NCBI GenBank assembly: GCA_021014325.1
Contig: CM037471.1
Location: 22,588,818-22,652,817 of the forward strand
Direction of reading: 5' to 3'
Length of the DNA stretch: 64,000 nt
Origin: Plazaster borealis
Lineage: Eukaryota > Echinodermata > Asteroidea > Forcipulatida > Labidiasteridae
The notes beneath the pieces are model-generated. The model saw nothing but the letters and a program-made list of their open reading frames with translations. It did not search any database and had not been told where the DNA came from. The stretch's first letter is position 1. Each line of letters starts with the position of its first letter. Below are positions 24,335 to 36,400 of this stretch, one piece after another. The position numbers and the translations under genes were made by a program.

Positions 24335-27300
24335 ATGACACTGTCACTGCTAACTCTCAACACCGGGGTGCTCCTCTTCCACCCGGAACGCTGCCTTTCA
24401 AACATATATCGAAAGGCTTCATAATGACCCCGATATCGTTTTCCTTCAAGAGACCAACAACCTCAGCGAAAATTGCGGTTGTTGGAAACTCTGGCCGTAC
24501 ACTCCTTATTGTGCTCCCAGCCCAGTCCGGGGCTCGGGAGTAACAACCCTCATAAAGAACAAAAATATCATAGTTTCCGACTCCCAAGTTTTGTTCGAAG
24601 GCCACATTCTTTACCACAAGATTGTTTTTAACAATAGCCTTCACCACATGTACAATGTGCTCATTCCTCAACAGGACTATAGGGCTCTGGCAGCCATTCG
24701 AGCCCTCTTTAACCACTGTGGGCAGTGCAGTGACGGTGTCATTGTTATCGGTGGCGACTTTAACTGCACACTTAATCCCTCCCTTGATCGTCTGTGTAGG
24801 CCCACTGAACACCGGACCAAAATCTCCACGGCTCTCAATGATAGTGTTAATCTCCTTTCTCTGTGCGATGTATGGCGCAGACTGAACCCTTTATTGGAGA
24901 AGTTCACTTGGCTCAGAAATAACCCAAACAATGCTAACGGCGTTTCCAAAGCCAGGCTTGACCGTTTTTATATTCCCTTTAATCTCATGTCTTGTGTCCG
25001 CTCATGCGATATCAAGCCATGTTCTCTGTCCGATCACTCAGCAGTCTCCTTTGTTATCAAACTTCCTGGCAGTAGCACAAAGGGAGTGCCTATTGGCACT
25101 TTAATAACTCTCTGCTCGAAGACAATGCATACAAGGACATTGTTACCCACTTTTGGACTGATTGGAAATCTAAAAGAACGAATTTTCTGACCTGGGTGCT
25201 TGGTGGGATTTCGGTAAATCACAACTCAAATCCCTCTCGCAAATGTATGGCGCCAAAGTCTCGCACGATAAACGCGAACTTTTCCGTCAAATGAACGACT
25301 CAATTGACCAACTTCAGTCTGCGCCAGGCCTAACACCGGAAACTACCCGTGTGCTCAATGAGCAGAAAAATAATTTAAACATGTTACTTAAAAACGAGGC
25401 CAGGGGCGCTCTTGTCAGGTCGCGTTTCAAACACATAACTGAAGTTGACACCAGCTCGTCATACTTCTTTCAGCTGGAAAAAACTCACTCACAGTCTAAA
25501 ACAATAACCAATGTGCAGCTGCCGTCCGGCACAGTCACTGACGATCCTGATGAGATTAAATCTCATGTGCGGAATTTCTACCGCACACTGTACACCAAAG
25601 TACCGACTGACGAGAGCGCCCGCGACACTCTCCTTTCGGACTTGCCATCACTTGATTCCACAGACTCGGAAGATCTTGATAGCCAGTTACTTCCTGAGGA
25701 ACTTGACCTTGCAGCCAAGCAACTTAGCAATAACAAAGCCCCCGGTCTGGACGGTCTTTCTTGCGAGTTCTACCAATGTTTCTGGCCTCTCCTGAAAAAT
25801 GACTTACTGTCCGTCTTAAACCATGCCATTGTCTACGGCAGCCTACCTCACTCCTTTCAAAGAGGCGTCATCTCTCTCATCCCGAAAAGGAGACCTCTCT
25901 GACATCGCTAACTGGCGGCCCGTTTCCCTCCTCAACACCGACTACAAGATCTTTGCTAAGTTGCTGGCCAATAGGCTAAAGGGTCACATGCATTCGGTGA
26001 TCCATCATGATCAATCTTATTGTGTTCCAGACCGCTCAATTTATGACAATATTCTTCTCACTAAAGATATCATTAACTGTTCCAATTTAAATGACACTCC
26101 TTGCTGTGCTCAACCTTGATCAAAGCAAAGCCTTCGACAATGTTGACCACGAATATCTATTTAGTACCATGAGAGCCATGGGTTTTGGTGACCAGTTCAT
26201 ATCTTACATAAAACTTCTGTACAAGGGTGCCGAAAGCCTTCTCAAGGTGGGCGGTTCACTCACCGCCCCTTCGCAGCAGAGAAAGGTATTCGTCAGGGCT
26301 GCCCGCTCTCTGGGCTGCTGTACTCCATTGCCATTGAGCCCCTGCTCAATACGCTAAGAAACAGATTGGGAACCAAAGGATTCCCTCTCCCTGGTACCGA
26401 TAAACACTGTCAGGTCTCGGCCTACGCAGACGACGTCACAATCTTCGTCACCACCAACTCTGGTTTCAGTATTGTAGACGATGTGTACAAACTTTTCAAT
26501 AAATCCTCTGCTGCCTGCCTCAATTACAAAATCTCGGGGCCTGTGGGTCGGGTCCTGGACCAGCAGAACCGACGAGCCCCTCAACTTCCGCTGGAATAAC
26601 GAGGGGCTTCCTTTCTTGGAGTTCACTTGGGGAATACCAATTGCTACCTCAAACAAAACTGGATCGCCTGCAAAAACAAACTCGGCAACACTCTTTCATG
26701 CTGGAAAGGTATCGCGAACTCTCTCTCATACAAAGGCAAAGTTCTCATAACAAATCAACTTGCGGCTTCCAAAACCTTCCACTGTCTAGCCGTTCTCTCT
26801 CCCCTGACAAAGTCCTGAGTGAACTACAGGATATGCTCGTCGATTTCGTCTGGTCCAATAAGAGGCACCTCCTTAAGAAAAACCTTCTTTATCGCAAACC
26901 AGAGAGAGGTCTAGGTCTAGCTTGCTTCCAAGCACGCGTGCTCACCTTCAGACTCTCTCTCATCCAACGTTATCTGAATCTATGTCCGCATCCCGCGCAC
27001 ACAATGATAAGTCACAATCTTCACAGATACATGAAACTCAATCTCGACTTCCAACTCTTCCTGACCCACACTTCGTCCAAATTTTACACCAGCCTTCCTT
27101 GCTTCTATGGTGAGCTCTTGCGTGCTTGGAAGGCGTCCGGAGCTCGCGCCGAAATACCATCGGACTCCATCAATCATGTTATCAATCTCCCTCTCAATAG
27201 CCCTCTCCTTAACGACGAAGCTGACGATGAGGGACTTTTTCCCGCGCGACTCTCTTCGCACGGTATCACGCTTGTCAAACACCTCACAGACACAAACACC

Positions 27301-28176
27301 GGCACGTGGACAGAAGCTGATCACTTTCAACCCCCTCTCCCGGCTCTTCACCGACGCTCTCTCCGACTCCTCCAACTGGATCTTCAATGCTCTCGTGGTA
27401 AACTTCTCAAACACTTTCCAGTTATTTTCAATGAAAACGGTGTCCGTCCAGCTAGCTTCAGGAACATCTCTGCTAGTTCAGCTCCTACGGTCAACTTTTC
27501 GCTCTCATCTAACACTAACGGACTCACCGCCTCATCCAAACAAATATACGGCATCTTCAATGACAGAGTCAACTCGCACCCTCCTCAAACTACTACATAC
27601 TGGCACGAATCTGGACTGTTTGATTCCTCCCAAACCATACAATGGGGAGGAATCTACCAGCTGCCGACTTCAAAAAAAGAAGGAGACACTCAGTTTAAAC
27701 TCCTGCACAACATACTACCTTCTCTTCCAGTACTTCATCATCTAAACCCTGACATATGCTCCTCCTGTGGCTGGTGCGGGGTCAGGGGAACGCTTCTACA
27801 TCTATTCATCCTCTGCCCAGCCATACAATCCGGTCTAAATCTGCTCTACGCACTTCTTCATCGAATCCTTCCAGACCTGAAACTCAATTTCGACCTCTAC
27901 TGGACGCTCATCCCGTGCGCTAGAGGCCGCCTTAAAGGGGCAGTACGCCTATCAAACTTCCTCATCGTCAGCTTCAAACACGTTATTTACTGGCTATACA
28001 GAACCTCACGCTTTTCCGATCCTTACATAATTTGGCGCAGTCGCCTGCAACATAAAATTCTCATTGATTACAACTACTACAACCTCTGCAACAATCCTGC
28101 TGGTTTCATCACAAAATGGTCTTTCAACAACGCCATTTTCACAATCGTCAATAACAAGATAACATGGTTGATGTAG
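24335..28176 (+). pseudogene. LINE ORF2 (endonuclease and reverse transcriptase), multiple frameshifts
   Basis: Starts at an ATG at 24335 and changes frame soon after. The AP endonuclease spans about 24430-25075, with LQET, GGDFN (near 24750) and SDHS (near 25028) intact. The reverse transcriptase follows: NNKAPGLDG (near 25730), NWRPVSLLN (near 25910), LDQSKAFDNVDH (near 26115), IRQGCPLSG (near 26290) and catalytic YADD (26423-26434). The C-terminal part is one open frame to 28176 with a Cys/His cluster CSSCGWC...H...C near 27760. At least seven frame changes lie between the endonuclease and 26812. Catalytic residues are preserved, so the damage looks recent or partly technical. Confidence 0.8.
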
Positions 28177-28601
28177 TCCCCCACACGATATCTCCTCTAT
28201 TTTCTGATTACTTTTTTAACAATGTGTATTTTCTGTAATTTACCTACTCTGTATTTGTACAGAATTTATATCTCGCTTAAATTTGCATCCTTTGTGGGGG
28301 GAGGCAGGTTTCGTGTTTCGTTCCCCCCTCTGATCGGGCTTTTTGGTGTCGGAGGAGTCTTACATTCCGCGGTCGTGTTCCTTGAGAGTGTTGGGTTCCA
28401 ACCACTTCCAAAGAGTGTCTGACTCCTTCGATACCTTGCCTAGTTGGGGGGGGGGGGTGGACGTGGGATTTGTTTTTTCTGGCGAGGGATGCTCGCTTAT
28501 TTTTAGTGTTTATTGTTTTCAACGTAATTTCCCTGTAATTTTGTAAACTATTGCAAGCAACTTCAATCGTTTTGAAATAAAGTTGTCATTGAAAAGTCAA
28601 A
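28177..28601 (+). other. LINE 3' UTR
   Basis: Noncoding tail after the ORF2 stop. It contains a G-run at about 28445-28457 and a terminal AATAAA (28574 region), then about 20 bases before the TTC tract. There is no poly(A) tail, which fits Tx1-type elements more than mammalian L1. Confidence 0.6.
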
Positions 28602-28619
28602 GTCTTCTTCCTCTTCTTG

Positions 28620-28712
28620 TTTTCTTTTTGCATTCCAAAGGGACAGAGGCGAGTTTCAGGTTTTGTCAACACCGATGTCAAACCGAATAAAAAACAAATT
28701 CAAGAGCGACTT
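28620..28712 (+). repeat. Second copy of the 93-bp host block downstream of the LINE
   Basis: Starts GCATTCCAAAGGGACAGAGG and ends near AAGAGCGAC. About 85% similar by eye to 22240-22322, with mostly transitions. It is too long and too diverged to be a target-site duplication. Confidence 0.65.
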
Positions 28713-29709
28713 TCCTTTTCAAAAAGTTGTGTGCATTTTCTTGCCCTCTTAGCATACAATATTGTTTGTACAGAGCACAACGTCCCTCGCGGGGAAAATG
28801 GCTACAGTGGAAACACGAACATCATCAAGAGGTGCTCCTCCGAGTCGGCCAAGTCAACCGATAACTTAATATCATCTTTCGTCGCCGTGGCCGCTACTCT
28901 CAAATACTCCCGCGACGAATCTTCGAAGATACAGGACTCCATTTCCCTGTCACGCTCCGGTAACTCCCGGACCAAATAAAATCTATTTGGATTGGGAAAA
29001 CTAATGGGAAGCTTTGATTACAAGACGCATTTTAGACTACAAAGGGGCGTTCTTGGAGGATTTTTTTTTATATCAAATGAAGATAAGATGTATTCTGTCT
29101 TGTTTCTTGATATGCGTCAGTGAAGGTCCGGCGTCATGTTTTTGCTTAGTTTCGGAACATTAACTGACTGTACACGAAATGGTCCCAATGGGAAAAGGTT
29201 AAAGCTGCTAGTGCTAGGTGTCGATTTTTGGCCAATTTGACCCCGCCATTTAGATTTTAATAGATACTTCTATAGATTCAGGAAAGTTGTAAGCTTTCAT
29301 TTAAGGGTATTGCATGAGACAATCCGCGAATGATAAGTGGTAGAGAATTTAAAATTAAAATAAAAATTATTGTCGGGATCCCAACATTATGTCCGTCCAT
29401 TAGCCATGTACAGAAAATTTTGCTCGTTACATGTATTTTGTGCATTTTCGTGGCAATTATACAAATCTTTTGTAAGTTTTTCGTTTTGAAACGGCATCCT
29501 TTTCAAAATTCACTCAGAGTAAACATTCTTTGAAAATTTTTCCCGTCGGCGGAAATCGGATCATGCAACTTTAATATAAAAAACATCTAATCAAAAAATA
29601 CAGCATTGCTGAATGTGCACTCTTTTAGTTTTGTTAATTGTTTTAATTAGGATTTCAAATATTGCAACAATTTTTGTTTGTTCCACTCCTTTATCTACGT
29701 CATTATTAA

Positions 29710-30087
29710 AGGGTCTGTATAGTTTGGTAATGACTCGGAAAATTAATTGCAATAAAAACTTACTTGGTAAGAAGTAGGCCTACAGCAAATTTGGATAGCA
29801 TAATGCATTTTGAGAAACTTTTCACTTAGAAGTACTGCGGTTATGGAAGAATATATCACTTTTATCCCTCACAATTTGAATCTTGCTGACAGAACGTTTC
29901 TCAGATTGTGTATTCCAATAGCAGATCCTGCGTGGGCATAACCGCTCCAGATTTTAGGCAATTATCTAAAAAAAAAAAAAAACCTTTTGAAATGAATTTT
30001 TCACAGGTTAGTTGTATTGTATATATCTACAACTATATAGGATTGAAACAAACAGTGGGTTCCAATTACCAAACATATACCATCCCT
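29710..30087 (+). mobile_element. TTAA-flanked miniature element, family B, copy 2
   Basis: TTAA at 29706-29709 on the left; the right flank has mutated to TTAT. Same core as 971-1329, with an A-run insertion near 29969-29982. Confidence 0.8.
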
Positions 30088-30660
30088 TTATAAGAGGTTC
30101 AAAATGAACTGGCACTTGATACAAAAATCAAGGTTTTAAAAAATGTTTTATTCAGATAACCTTAACGGTTATTAGGTACAAATGTTTTCTCGCGAAGAGT
30201 CTGACAAAGTTCCCAAGACGTTAAAAACCTTTGAGACAAAGATACAAACATATACCGGTTTGTTATTGACGCATTTATTCTGACTTGTCCTTTTATAACA
30301 AAACACAACTTAAAACGGATTGCTTTTTAAATTATCTTTTTAAATTGCTAAAATCATATTTTTGTTCTATATTTTAAAAATACAGAAGCATGTTGCATCA
30401 CTATATTCAGATATAAAAATTACAGACCTGTGCATTGTCTAATGGTTTACAAGACAAACAGAACTTTGAATAGTACTAATTAAATACCCTTCACACTGAT
30501 GACTATAGGTTTGTTTGTTTGTTTGTTTTTAATCGCAACTATCCATTTGTAAGTTCATTATTCCTATTGTCGTTTATAGGTACAGCACACAAATAAACCT
30601 TAAATGGTGAAGCCACATTGTTGTTTTACCTCTTCAAAACAAGGCCCTGCCATAATCAAG

Positions 30661-30745
30661 CGAGTTTGGCTATGGCTACAGCCCTTGGCAGCAGAGCCAT
30701 TGTTGAAGGATAGCCATAGCCACAAATGAAGCCATTAATTCAAAC
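30661..30745. mobile_element. Short GGCTATGGC palindromic fragment
   Basis: GGCTATGGCTACAGCCCTTGG faces GATAGCCATAGCCACAAATG. A shortened relative of the same family. Confidence 0.5.
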
Positions 30746-30765
30746 ACAACTCAATGTAACCAAAA

Positions 30766-31183
30766 CCGAGGCTGGAGGGTAAGCCCCAAAAACTTGCTCA
30801 GCACAGAACAATCTTAGCAGAATCAGGTTACCAGCCAAAATTCCAAGAAGTAATTGCTGCGACTGATGCCCACTCGTTTATTGCTTAGCAAATTTCAGTT
30901 TTTCTGCTTAACAGCTTTAAGAAATTGGGAATCAGGGCACAATTTCATGGCTCCGCTTACCATAAGCAAAGAATCAGCACTAACAGAAGCAGGGAATTCC
31001 GCGCTTACGTCAAGCGTATTTCACAGGGAATTTTTGCTTGTGCGCGTCAGACTCCAAGTTACTAGGCATTCTTTGCTTACACAGCTTGCGCAGATACTAA
31101 ACGCTTGCCCTTTAAGCGAAGAATGGTGATCGTAAGTACGAGATTCGGCGGTAAGCAGAGCCATTAAACTGGGCCCTGATAAT
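30766..31183. mobile_element. Two GGGCCC-type inverted-repeat elements, nested or adjacent
   Basis: 30766-30950 matches the TTACCAGCCAAAA family. 30950-31183 is a sister type with CAATTTCATGGCTCCGCTTACC at one end and GGTAAGCAGAGCCATTAAAC at the other. Confidence 0.6.
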
Positions 31184-31767
31184 CAAGATTGCCACAGCGT
31201 GAGATGTAGTCTACTTGACTACAGTTGATACACATCTTCAAATACATCTCCCTGGTGGCAAAAACCTGCCTGTACATTGTCAACAACTGATAAGGCTAAA
31301 ACAAATATTATTCACAGCCGAATTATTCAACATTGCAGAAAAAACACACAAAACAAAACAAAGAAACGCAAAAAAATCTCAGACACCTAGTCTTAAGAAA
31401 CAGATATCGAGCGGGTGTTGATACAGTCCATTGCAAAAGGGACCATGCAAAGAAGAAGGATACAGACTTATGAATAATTACAGAGTTGTAAGTAACTGTT
31501 TAATCAAATGTTTATAAATTCCCTGGTTTCACATTTTAAAGGTCACTTTTATAACAAAAAAAGTTTCCATTTGTAATGAGATGTGAAATCTTTGCAAATA
31601 TTATACGAAAGGCATGTGGAAAACTTGACAACCTCTTGTGTAAACCCAGGCAGAAAAACAAGCTTGATGCATTTTCTTTGGGGCTTTTGATAAAATTGTG
31701 AGGTACACTATAAAGTAGGAGTGATTTACAATCAGGATTGGTATTAAACTAAACTGCCATGAAAGGC

Positions 31768-32160
31768 CAAGGCCCAATTTCGTAGAGCTCCTTAAGCACA
31801 GAGAGTAGCCAAGTACGAAACAGTGATGCTTACCAGAATAAGGTTACCAGGTAAAACACCATGTCACACGTACCATCTGTGACTGGTATCCTGCTCATTT
31901 CTGCTTTAGCAGTAAAATTTTAAGCAATATTTTCTGCTTAAGTAGTGCTATTAAAATGAGCCCTGGTCCAAATTTCATAGAGCCTGTAAGCACAAAAACT
32001 TGGTAAGCACAGAAAAGTATTGCTCAGCAGAAACAGGTTACCAGCCAAAATTACATAAAGTTTGCATTGTTGTGACTGGTGCCCACTAAATTTTTTGCTT
32101 GGCAAAGAAATATGTCAAGCAGTATTTTCAGTTTAACAGCTTTATGAAATTGGGCCTTGG
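31768..32160. mobile_element. Two adjacent GGGCCC/AATTTCATAGAGC inverted-repeat elements
   Basis: Each unit starts with a CCCAATTTCATAGAGC-like end, carries TAAGCACAAAA, GGTTACCAGCCAAAA and TTGCTTAGCA motifs, and ends with the inverse (AGCTTTATGAAATTGGGCC). Units are at about 31768-31968 and 31972-32160. No coding potential. Confidence 0.7.
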
Positions 32161-32295
32161 TCTGAATTTGCAGCTGTGTTGTGGCTGCAGCTGCTGCTAA
32201 GGGTGTAGTTAAGGGCTGCCTGGGCTTCAACGCAAGTACATGGTGATTCAGCCGCAGCCACAGCTAGCCGCAGCCGCAGCCACAAATTCAGAAAC
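32160..32295. mobile_element. GGCTGC-variant palindromic miniature element
   Basis: GTCTGAATTTGCAGCTGTG to GCCACAAATTCAGAAACC. Same layout as the GGCTACGGC elements but rich in CAGCCGCAG. Lies downstream of MTCH2. Confidence 0.6.
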
Positions 32296-32739
32296 CACCT
32301 TACACTCTATACTCTCTGTGCTTGAACGCAATGCCTCTTTGTTATCATTCAAAGCTACAATCCTCAAAATGACTACTTCTAGAAATTGTTTGTATCTTTA
32401 CAGAAATGATAATGTTACAGAATTGGAACCATCGACTCGATCTTAGTCCCCGCTGTGGAGCGTCCCTACAGAGATTGTGATTTCAAAGAGAATTCATTCC
32501 ATACCTAAGGGTAAGTCAGACAATCTTGTTGAACAAATTACATGAAAACATAATTAATTGACATCACATTTCTCCATGGATATGGTTAACAATTCTTGGC
32601 TGCCTCGGGCAACTTTAAGGTTACCATGGTAACCTGATTGGCACGTCAACGGTGAACAAACAAAAAATCACATCCATTGTTTAATATCCCTTATACCTCT
32701 GATTTGTTGTAATTTTCTGATTGCAAATATACAAATCTA

Positions 32740-33132
32740 GAGATACAATCTAGTAAGGTTTGCAGTAACACCATGTACATGAGTAGGATTTGAAACTTTG
32801 TATAATGGAGATACAATCTAGTGAGGTTTGTGGTAGAACCACGTACATGAGTATGATTTGAAACTTTGCATGGTGAAGATACAATCTAGTAAGGTTTGCA
32901 GTAACACCATGTACATGAGTAGGAGTTGGAACTTTGCATGGTGAAGATACAATCTAGTAAGGTTTGCAGTAACACCATGTACATGAGTAGGAGTTGGAAC
33001 TTTGAAAGGTGGAGATACAGTCTAGTAAGGTTTGTGGTAACACCATGTACATGAGTAGGATTTGAAACTGTGCATGGTGGAGATACAATCTAGTATGCAG
33101 TAACACCATGTACATGAGTAGGATTTGAAACT
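32740..33132. repeat. 68-bp minisatellite, six copies, downstream of MTCH2
   Basis: Units around GTAACACCATGTACATGAGT at a 68-bp period (last interval 62 bp). It starts about 250 bp past the MTCH2 stop, so it may lie in the 3' UTR of that gene. Confidence 0.88.
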
Positions 33133-33357
33133 CCATCCACATAAAACTCTATCTATGACTTGCGGTGGTTCTGAAAAGAACCGTTGGTGTAACAACCTGA
33201 CATATCGACCAGTATACTTAGATGGTCTTCAGGAGACAGGTAATAGTATTAAATAGGAACCAACTAATATGCCTATTAGCCAATCTAAGGCATCTTCAAA
33301 AAATAGTCCTAGGAAAATGATTCTGTTATGGATTATACTGAACTAAAATCATTTACA

Positions 33358-33363
33358 TTTATT
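33358..33363 (-). terminator. Candidate polyadenylation hexamer of MTCH2
   Basis: AATAAA on the minus strand only about 20 bp past the TGA. This would give a very short 3' UTR. Further hexamers exist downstream (for example near 30147-30152), so this is only one possibility. Confidence 0.2.
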
Positions 33364-33382
33364 AGTCGTTTCCACCCCCGCA

Positions 33383-33475
33383 TCAATCTAGGGGCGTGAG
33401 TGGCATTGGGTTCATGGTCATCTTACTCGGTTCGTACCGACGGAACAGGATGCTGGAGCCACGCTTCAATAGGCC
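33383..33475 (-). CDS. MTCH2: MTCH2 exon 11 (terminal)
   Basis: Encodes GLLKRGSSILFRRYE, ending MNPMPLTPLD then TGA. GLLKRGSSILFRR matches human NMSRGNSLFFRK. The tail differs from the vertebrate CDLKMLI end and is about ten residues longer. The acceptor is TGACAG. Confidence 0.88.
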   Translation of the reverse strand, partial: GLLKRGSSILFRRYEPSKMTMNPMPLTPLD

Positions 33476-36400
33476 CTGTCATTCAGAGAGTAAGAAAGGA
33501 AAATAGTCAAGAGCATGGAATTTAAAAGGCAGGGTATACATTTGGTAATTGTCAAAGACCAGTATTCTCACTTGGTGTGTCCCAACAAATGCATCTAACA
33601 AACCTTTGAAAAATTGGGCTCAATTGGTCATTGAAGTTGCAAGAAAATAATGAAAGAAAAAAACCCACCCTTGTTGCATAGAATTGTGTGCTTTCAGATG
33701 CCTGAAGCCTTTCTCAGATTCAAATTTGGAGGTGAAAAATTTCCTCTTTCTCTAAAACTACATTACAAGAGCATGGTATTTTAACAAACACACAGACGTG
33801 TGTAGGTTTGACAATTATGAAATGGACATAACTAATAATCAGAAATCAAATTGTGCACACTTTTCACACTTTTCAAACACTTTGTGTTGCCATTGGAATA
33901 AATTATAAAACAAATTCAATGTCAACTTCAACGACATCATGTTTCTAATTTTGCGGTGAAAGAGTATCAAATAAATTGACATTTTAACGTAAGGTTAGAG
34001 ACTTGTAATTTTTTTCCACTTAAAAACCCCCTGGTATTAGCAAGAAAAAAGAAAAAAAGAAGCAGCACAAACCAGGCCTAACTCATTTAAAAGCAAAAAG
34101 ACATCTAAAAATACATTTAGGTACATTAATTACAAAAAGTATCTTCATCGTCCTCAAATAATTCGACTGATGAACAATAACAAGGTCTTATTCACTTCAT
34201 TTTTGCTGCAAGACAGGGAAACATTGTTGAGTACATCATAAGGCCATTCTTAAGACAGATATGCCAATTAGAGCAAGATCTTGACACCGTTGCACACGGT
34301 CTAACCATTAATCAGGTGTCTTCTCATTTTGATGTGATGACCATTAGCGTGTTTGTGATCATGACACAGTTGTTTAAGGTCTTCACATTCAAGGGGGACT
34401 GTCGCCATGATCATATCAGGCCTGTATATGGAGTTATGGGTAGGCATACAAACAGCTGTGGGAACTTTTTCATAGTGGAACAAAGGTCCACACAACTGTA
34501 AGTGCAAGAGACTGGGCGAACTCTCGGTTACTGCACACGCGCACTGGCCATAGATCTGACACAGAGGGCGCGTGCTTGTGTACAGTAACTTTCATAATTC
34601 CATGTACAGCCACAGGCCTGCTGTGATCATGACGACAGGTCCCCTTTAACTAACTAGCAGACGTTTCATGCTAGCCTTTTTAGCTCACCTTTCGGCTTAG
34701 ATCTTGCCAGCAATCAATCCAGTTGGAGTAAACAGGCATAAATGGTAGAGACCCAGCAGCCAGCCTGAAAGTAAAAAAAAAATCATCCTCATAAAGACAT
34801 GAAAGGACAAACAATAACAGTAAGATACTCAGTTTTTATTAAGCACTTTATCTAGGGGCGTCTCAAAGCCCTGTTCATTTTAATGACAGGTATGCCAAGT
34901 TTGAAATAATTAGACCCAATTATTTAGCAAAAAAAGTAAAAAAACCAAAAACATCCTCCTCGTTAAGACATGAAAGAACAAAGAATAATAAGATACTCAG
35001 TTTTTATATGGCGCTTTTTCTACAGGTTTCTCAAAGTGCTTATTGTTTTAATGACATGTATGCCAAGTTTGAAATTATTAGACCATTTATATAGCACCTT
35101 ATTTGGGTTTACAGGATAATCCGATGCAATCTGCAGCCAACCATGCCAGAAACCCCTTTTCTTAAAGGTAAGTGAACTGGGTTCTTTTTTGTGCATTACA
35201 CACCACACACGGGACTGACAGCTTATGACACTTATGTCCTGACAATTATGTCCTTCGGCATGGCACTTAAACATATTGCTTCTCTTAACCCAGGTGCATA
35301 AATGAGAACCTTACTATGGGAACATAACTGCACAAAAGCTTGTCCCGAATCATGTGACATAGCAACTGTCTCTAAAGTCTGCGGAATTCAAATTTAAGCG
35401 GTCACAAGTCATTGTTACAGACATTATTCAAATCTAACTCGCAAATGGCAAGTTGAGCCCTGGCTACTGCTTTTACTCACCCAGAGTTATTAACGGCCAT
35501 CATGTTGCTGACCAACCCCAATGGGTATGTAACAATTCCAGCGATAAACTGCGTCAGGAAACAAAACAAATAATGATCAGCCTTATTACAAATACATCTT
35601 GTTTTTAATGAACATGAATTAAAAGCGTTCCAGTTTCATGGCCCTGCTTACAATAGAATTCTGCGCTTACGGAACCCTGAAAAGTGTGTGACTCTATGGG
35701 CCGGAACCCCAGAATTCCGCGGTAAGCAGAACCATGAAATAGGGCCCTGGCCCATACAGAGTCCACGTCCCTATCAATTGATAAAGAAATCTGAATTCGC
35801 AACCCGCTTAACACAGCAACCTTTCTTAGTACTTTCTTTGTTCATTTTCTGCTTCTTCTGTCTGCTTACTGCTCCTTGCTTTTCCTGCCATATAGACCAT
35901 AGAAACCTGACTGCTTCTTTCACAATAATATACTTGTATGTGTGTGCTGTATTGTCATTTAGCCTCTGAGAAAGGCTCCAGCATGCACTAAGGTCACACT
36001 AAAGCCTTTTTTGCCCTCCTTTGAACTGTCATTTTCTTGAAAATGGTTTGCATTACTGCTGCCGTAAGTTGCCTAAAGACAAGGAGAGCTAAGAAGACAA
36101 AGGATCTGTTTTGTTAATGAATAAAGTTTTGCTGATAATCAGCTTGACGCAGCATCTTGTGCTTTATAATTATAATTTCTGCTTACTGGGTTAGCACAGA
36201 ATCTTCTGCTTCTGTAGATGCCCGCCAATAATCCTTATAAGAAGAGCTAACGATTAACGAGAACGAATCCTTCTATTCCATGAATAATCAACAGAAAGAA
36301 GCTTTAATGGCATCATACACGTTTGGTAATTGGAGCCTATTGTTTGTTTCAAACCTATAGTTGTGAATATATATACCATAAAACTAACCTGTGAAAATTT

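Larger units (their letters stand above)
22443..28601 (+). mobile_element. Tx1/L1-type LINE inside a TTC microsatellite, frame-damaged
   Basis: A non-LTR retrotransposon of about 6.16 kb. It has a 5' leader, an ORF1 with a CCHC knuckle, an ORF2 with AP endonuclease and reverse transcriptase, and a 3' UTR ending in GAAATAAAGTTGTCATTG. Both ends abut TTC/CTT repeats (22420-22442 and from about 28603). No target duplication can be told apart from the microsatellite. The domain order and the GGDFN, NNKAPGLDG and YADD motifs place it in the L1/Tx1 group. Several frameshifts make it non-autonomous as sequenced. Confidence 0.88.
28713..33357. other. Region downstream of MTCH2
   Basis: Repeat-rich DNA between the LINE locus and the MTCH2 stop: family B, GGGCCC-type and GGCTGC-type elements and the 68-bp minisatellite. 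Part may be MTCH2 3' UTR. No other gene seen. Confidence 0.55.

Noticed and set aside
23206..24812. Antisense ORFs of 90-214 codons
   Set aside because: Shadows of the GC-rich LINE coding strand; no recognisable domain, and the sense strand carries the CCHC and endonuclease motifs.
28617..28979. 120-codon ORF after the LINE
   Set aside because: Non-ATG start in a TTC tract; part of the duplicated host block. Kept as a repeat, not a gene.
32740..33132. Regular repeat resembling an array with spacers
   Set aside because: Whole 68-bp units are alike, with no unique spacers; an ordinary minisatellite.
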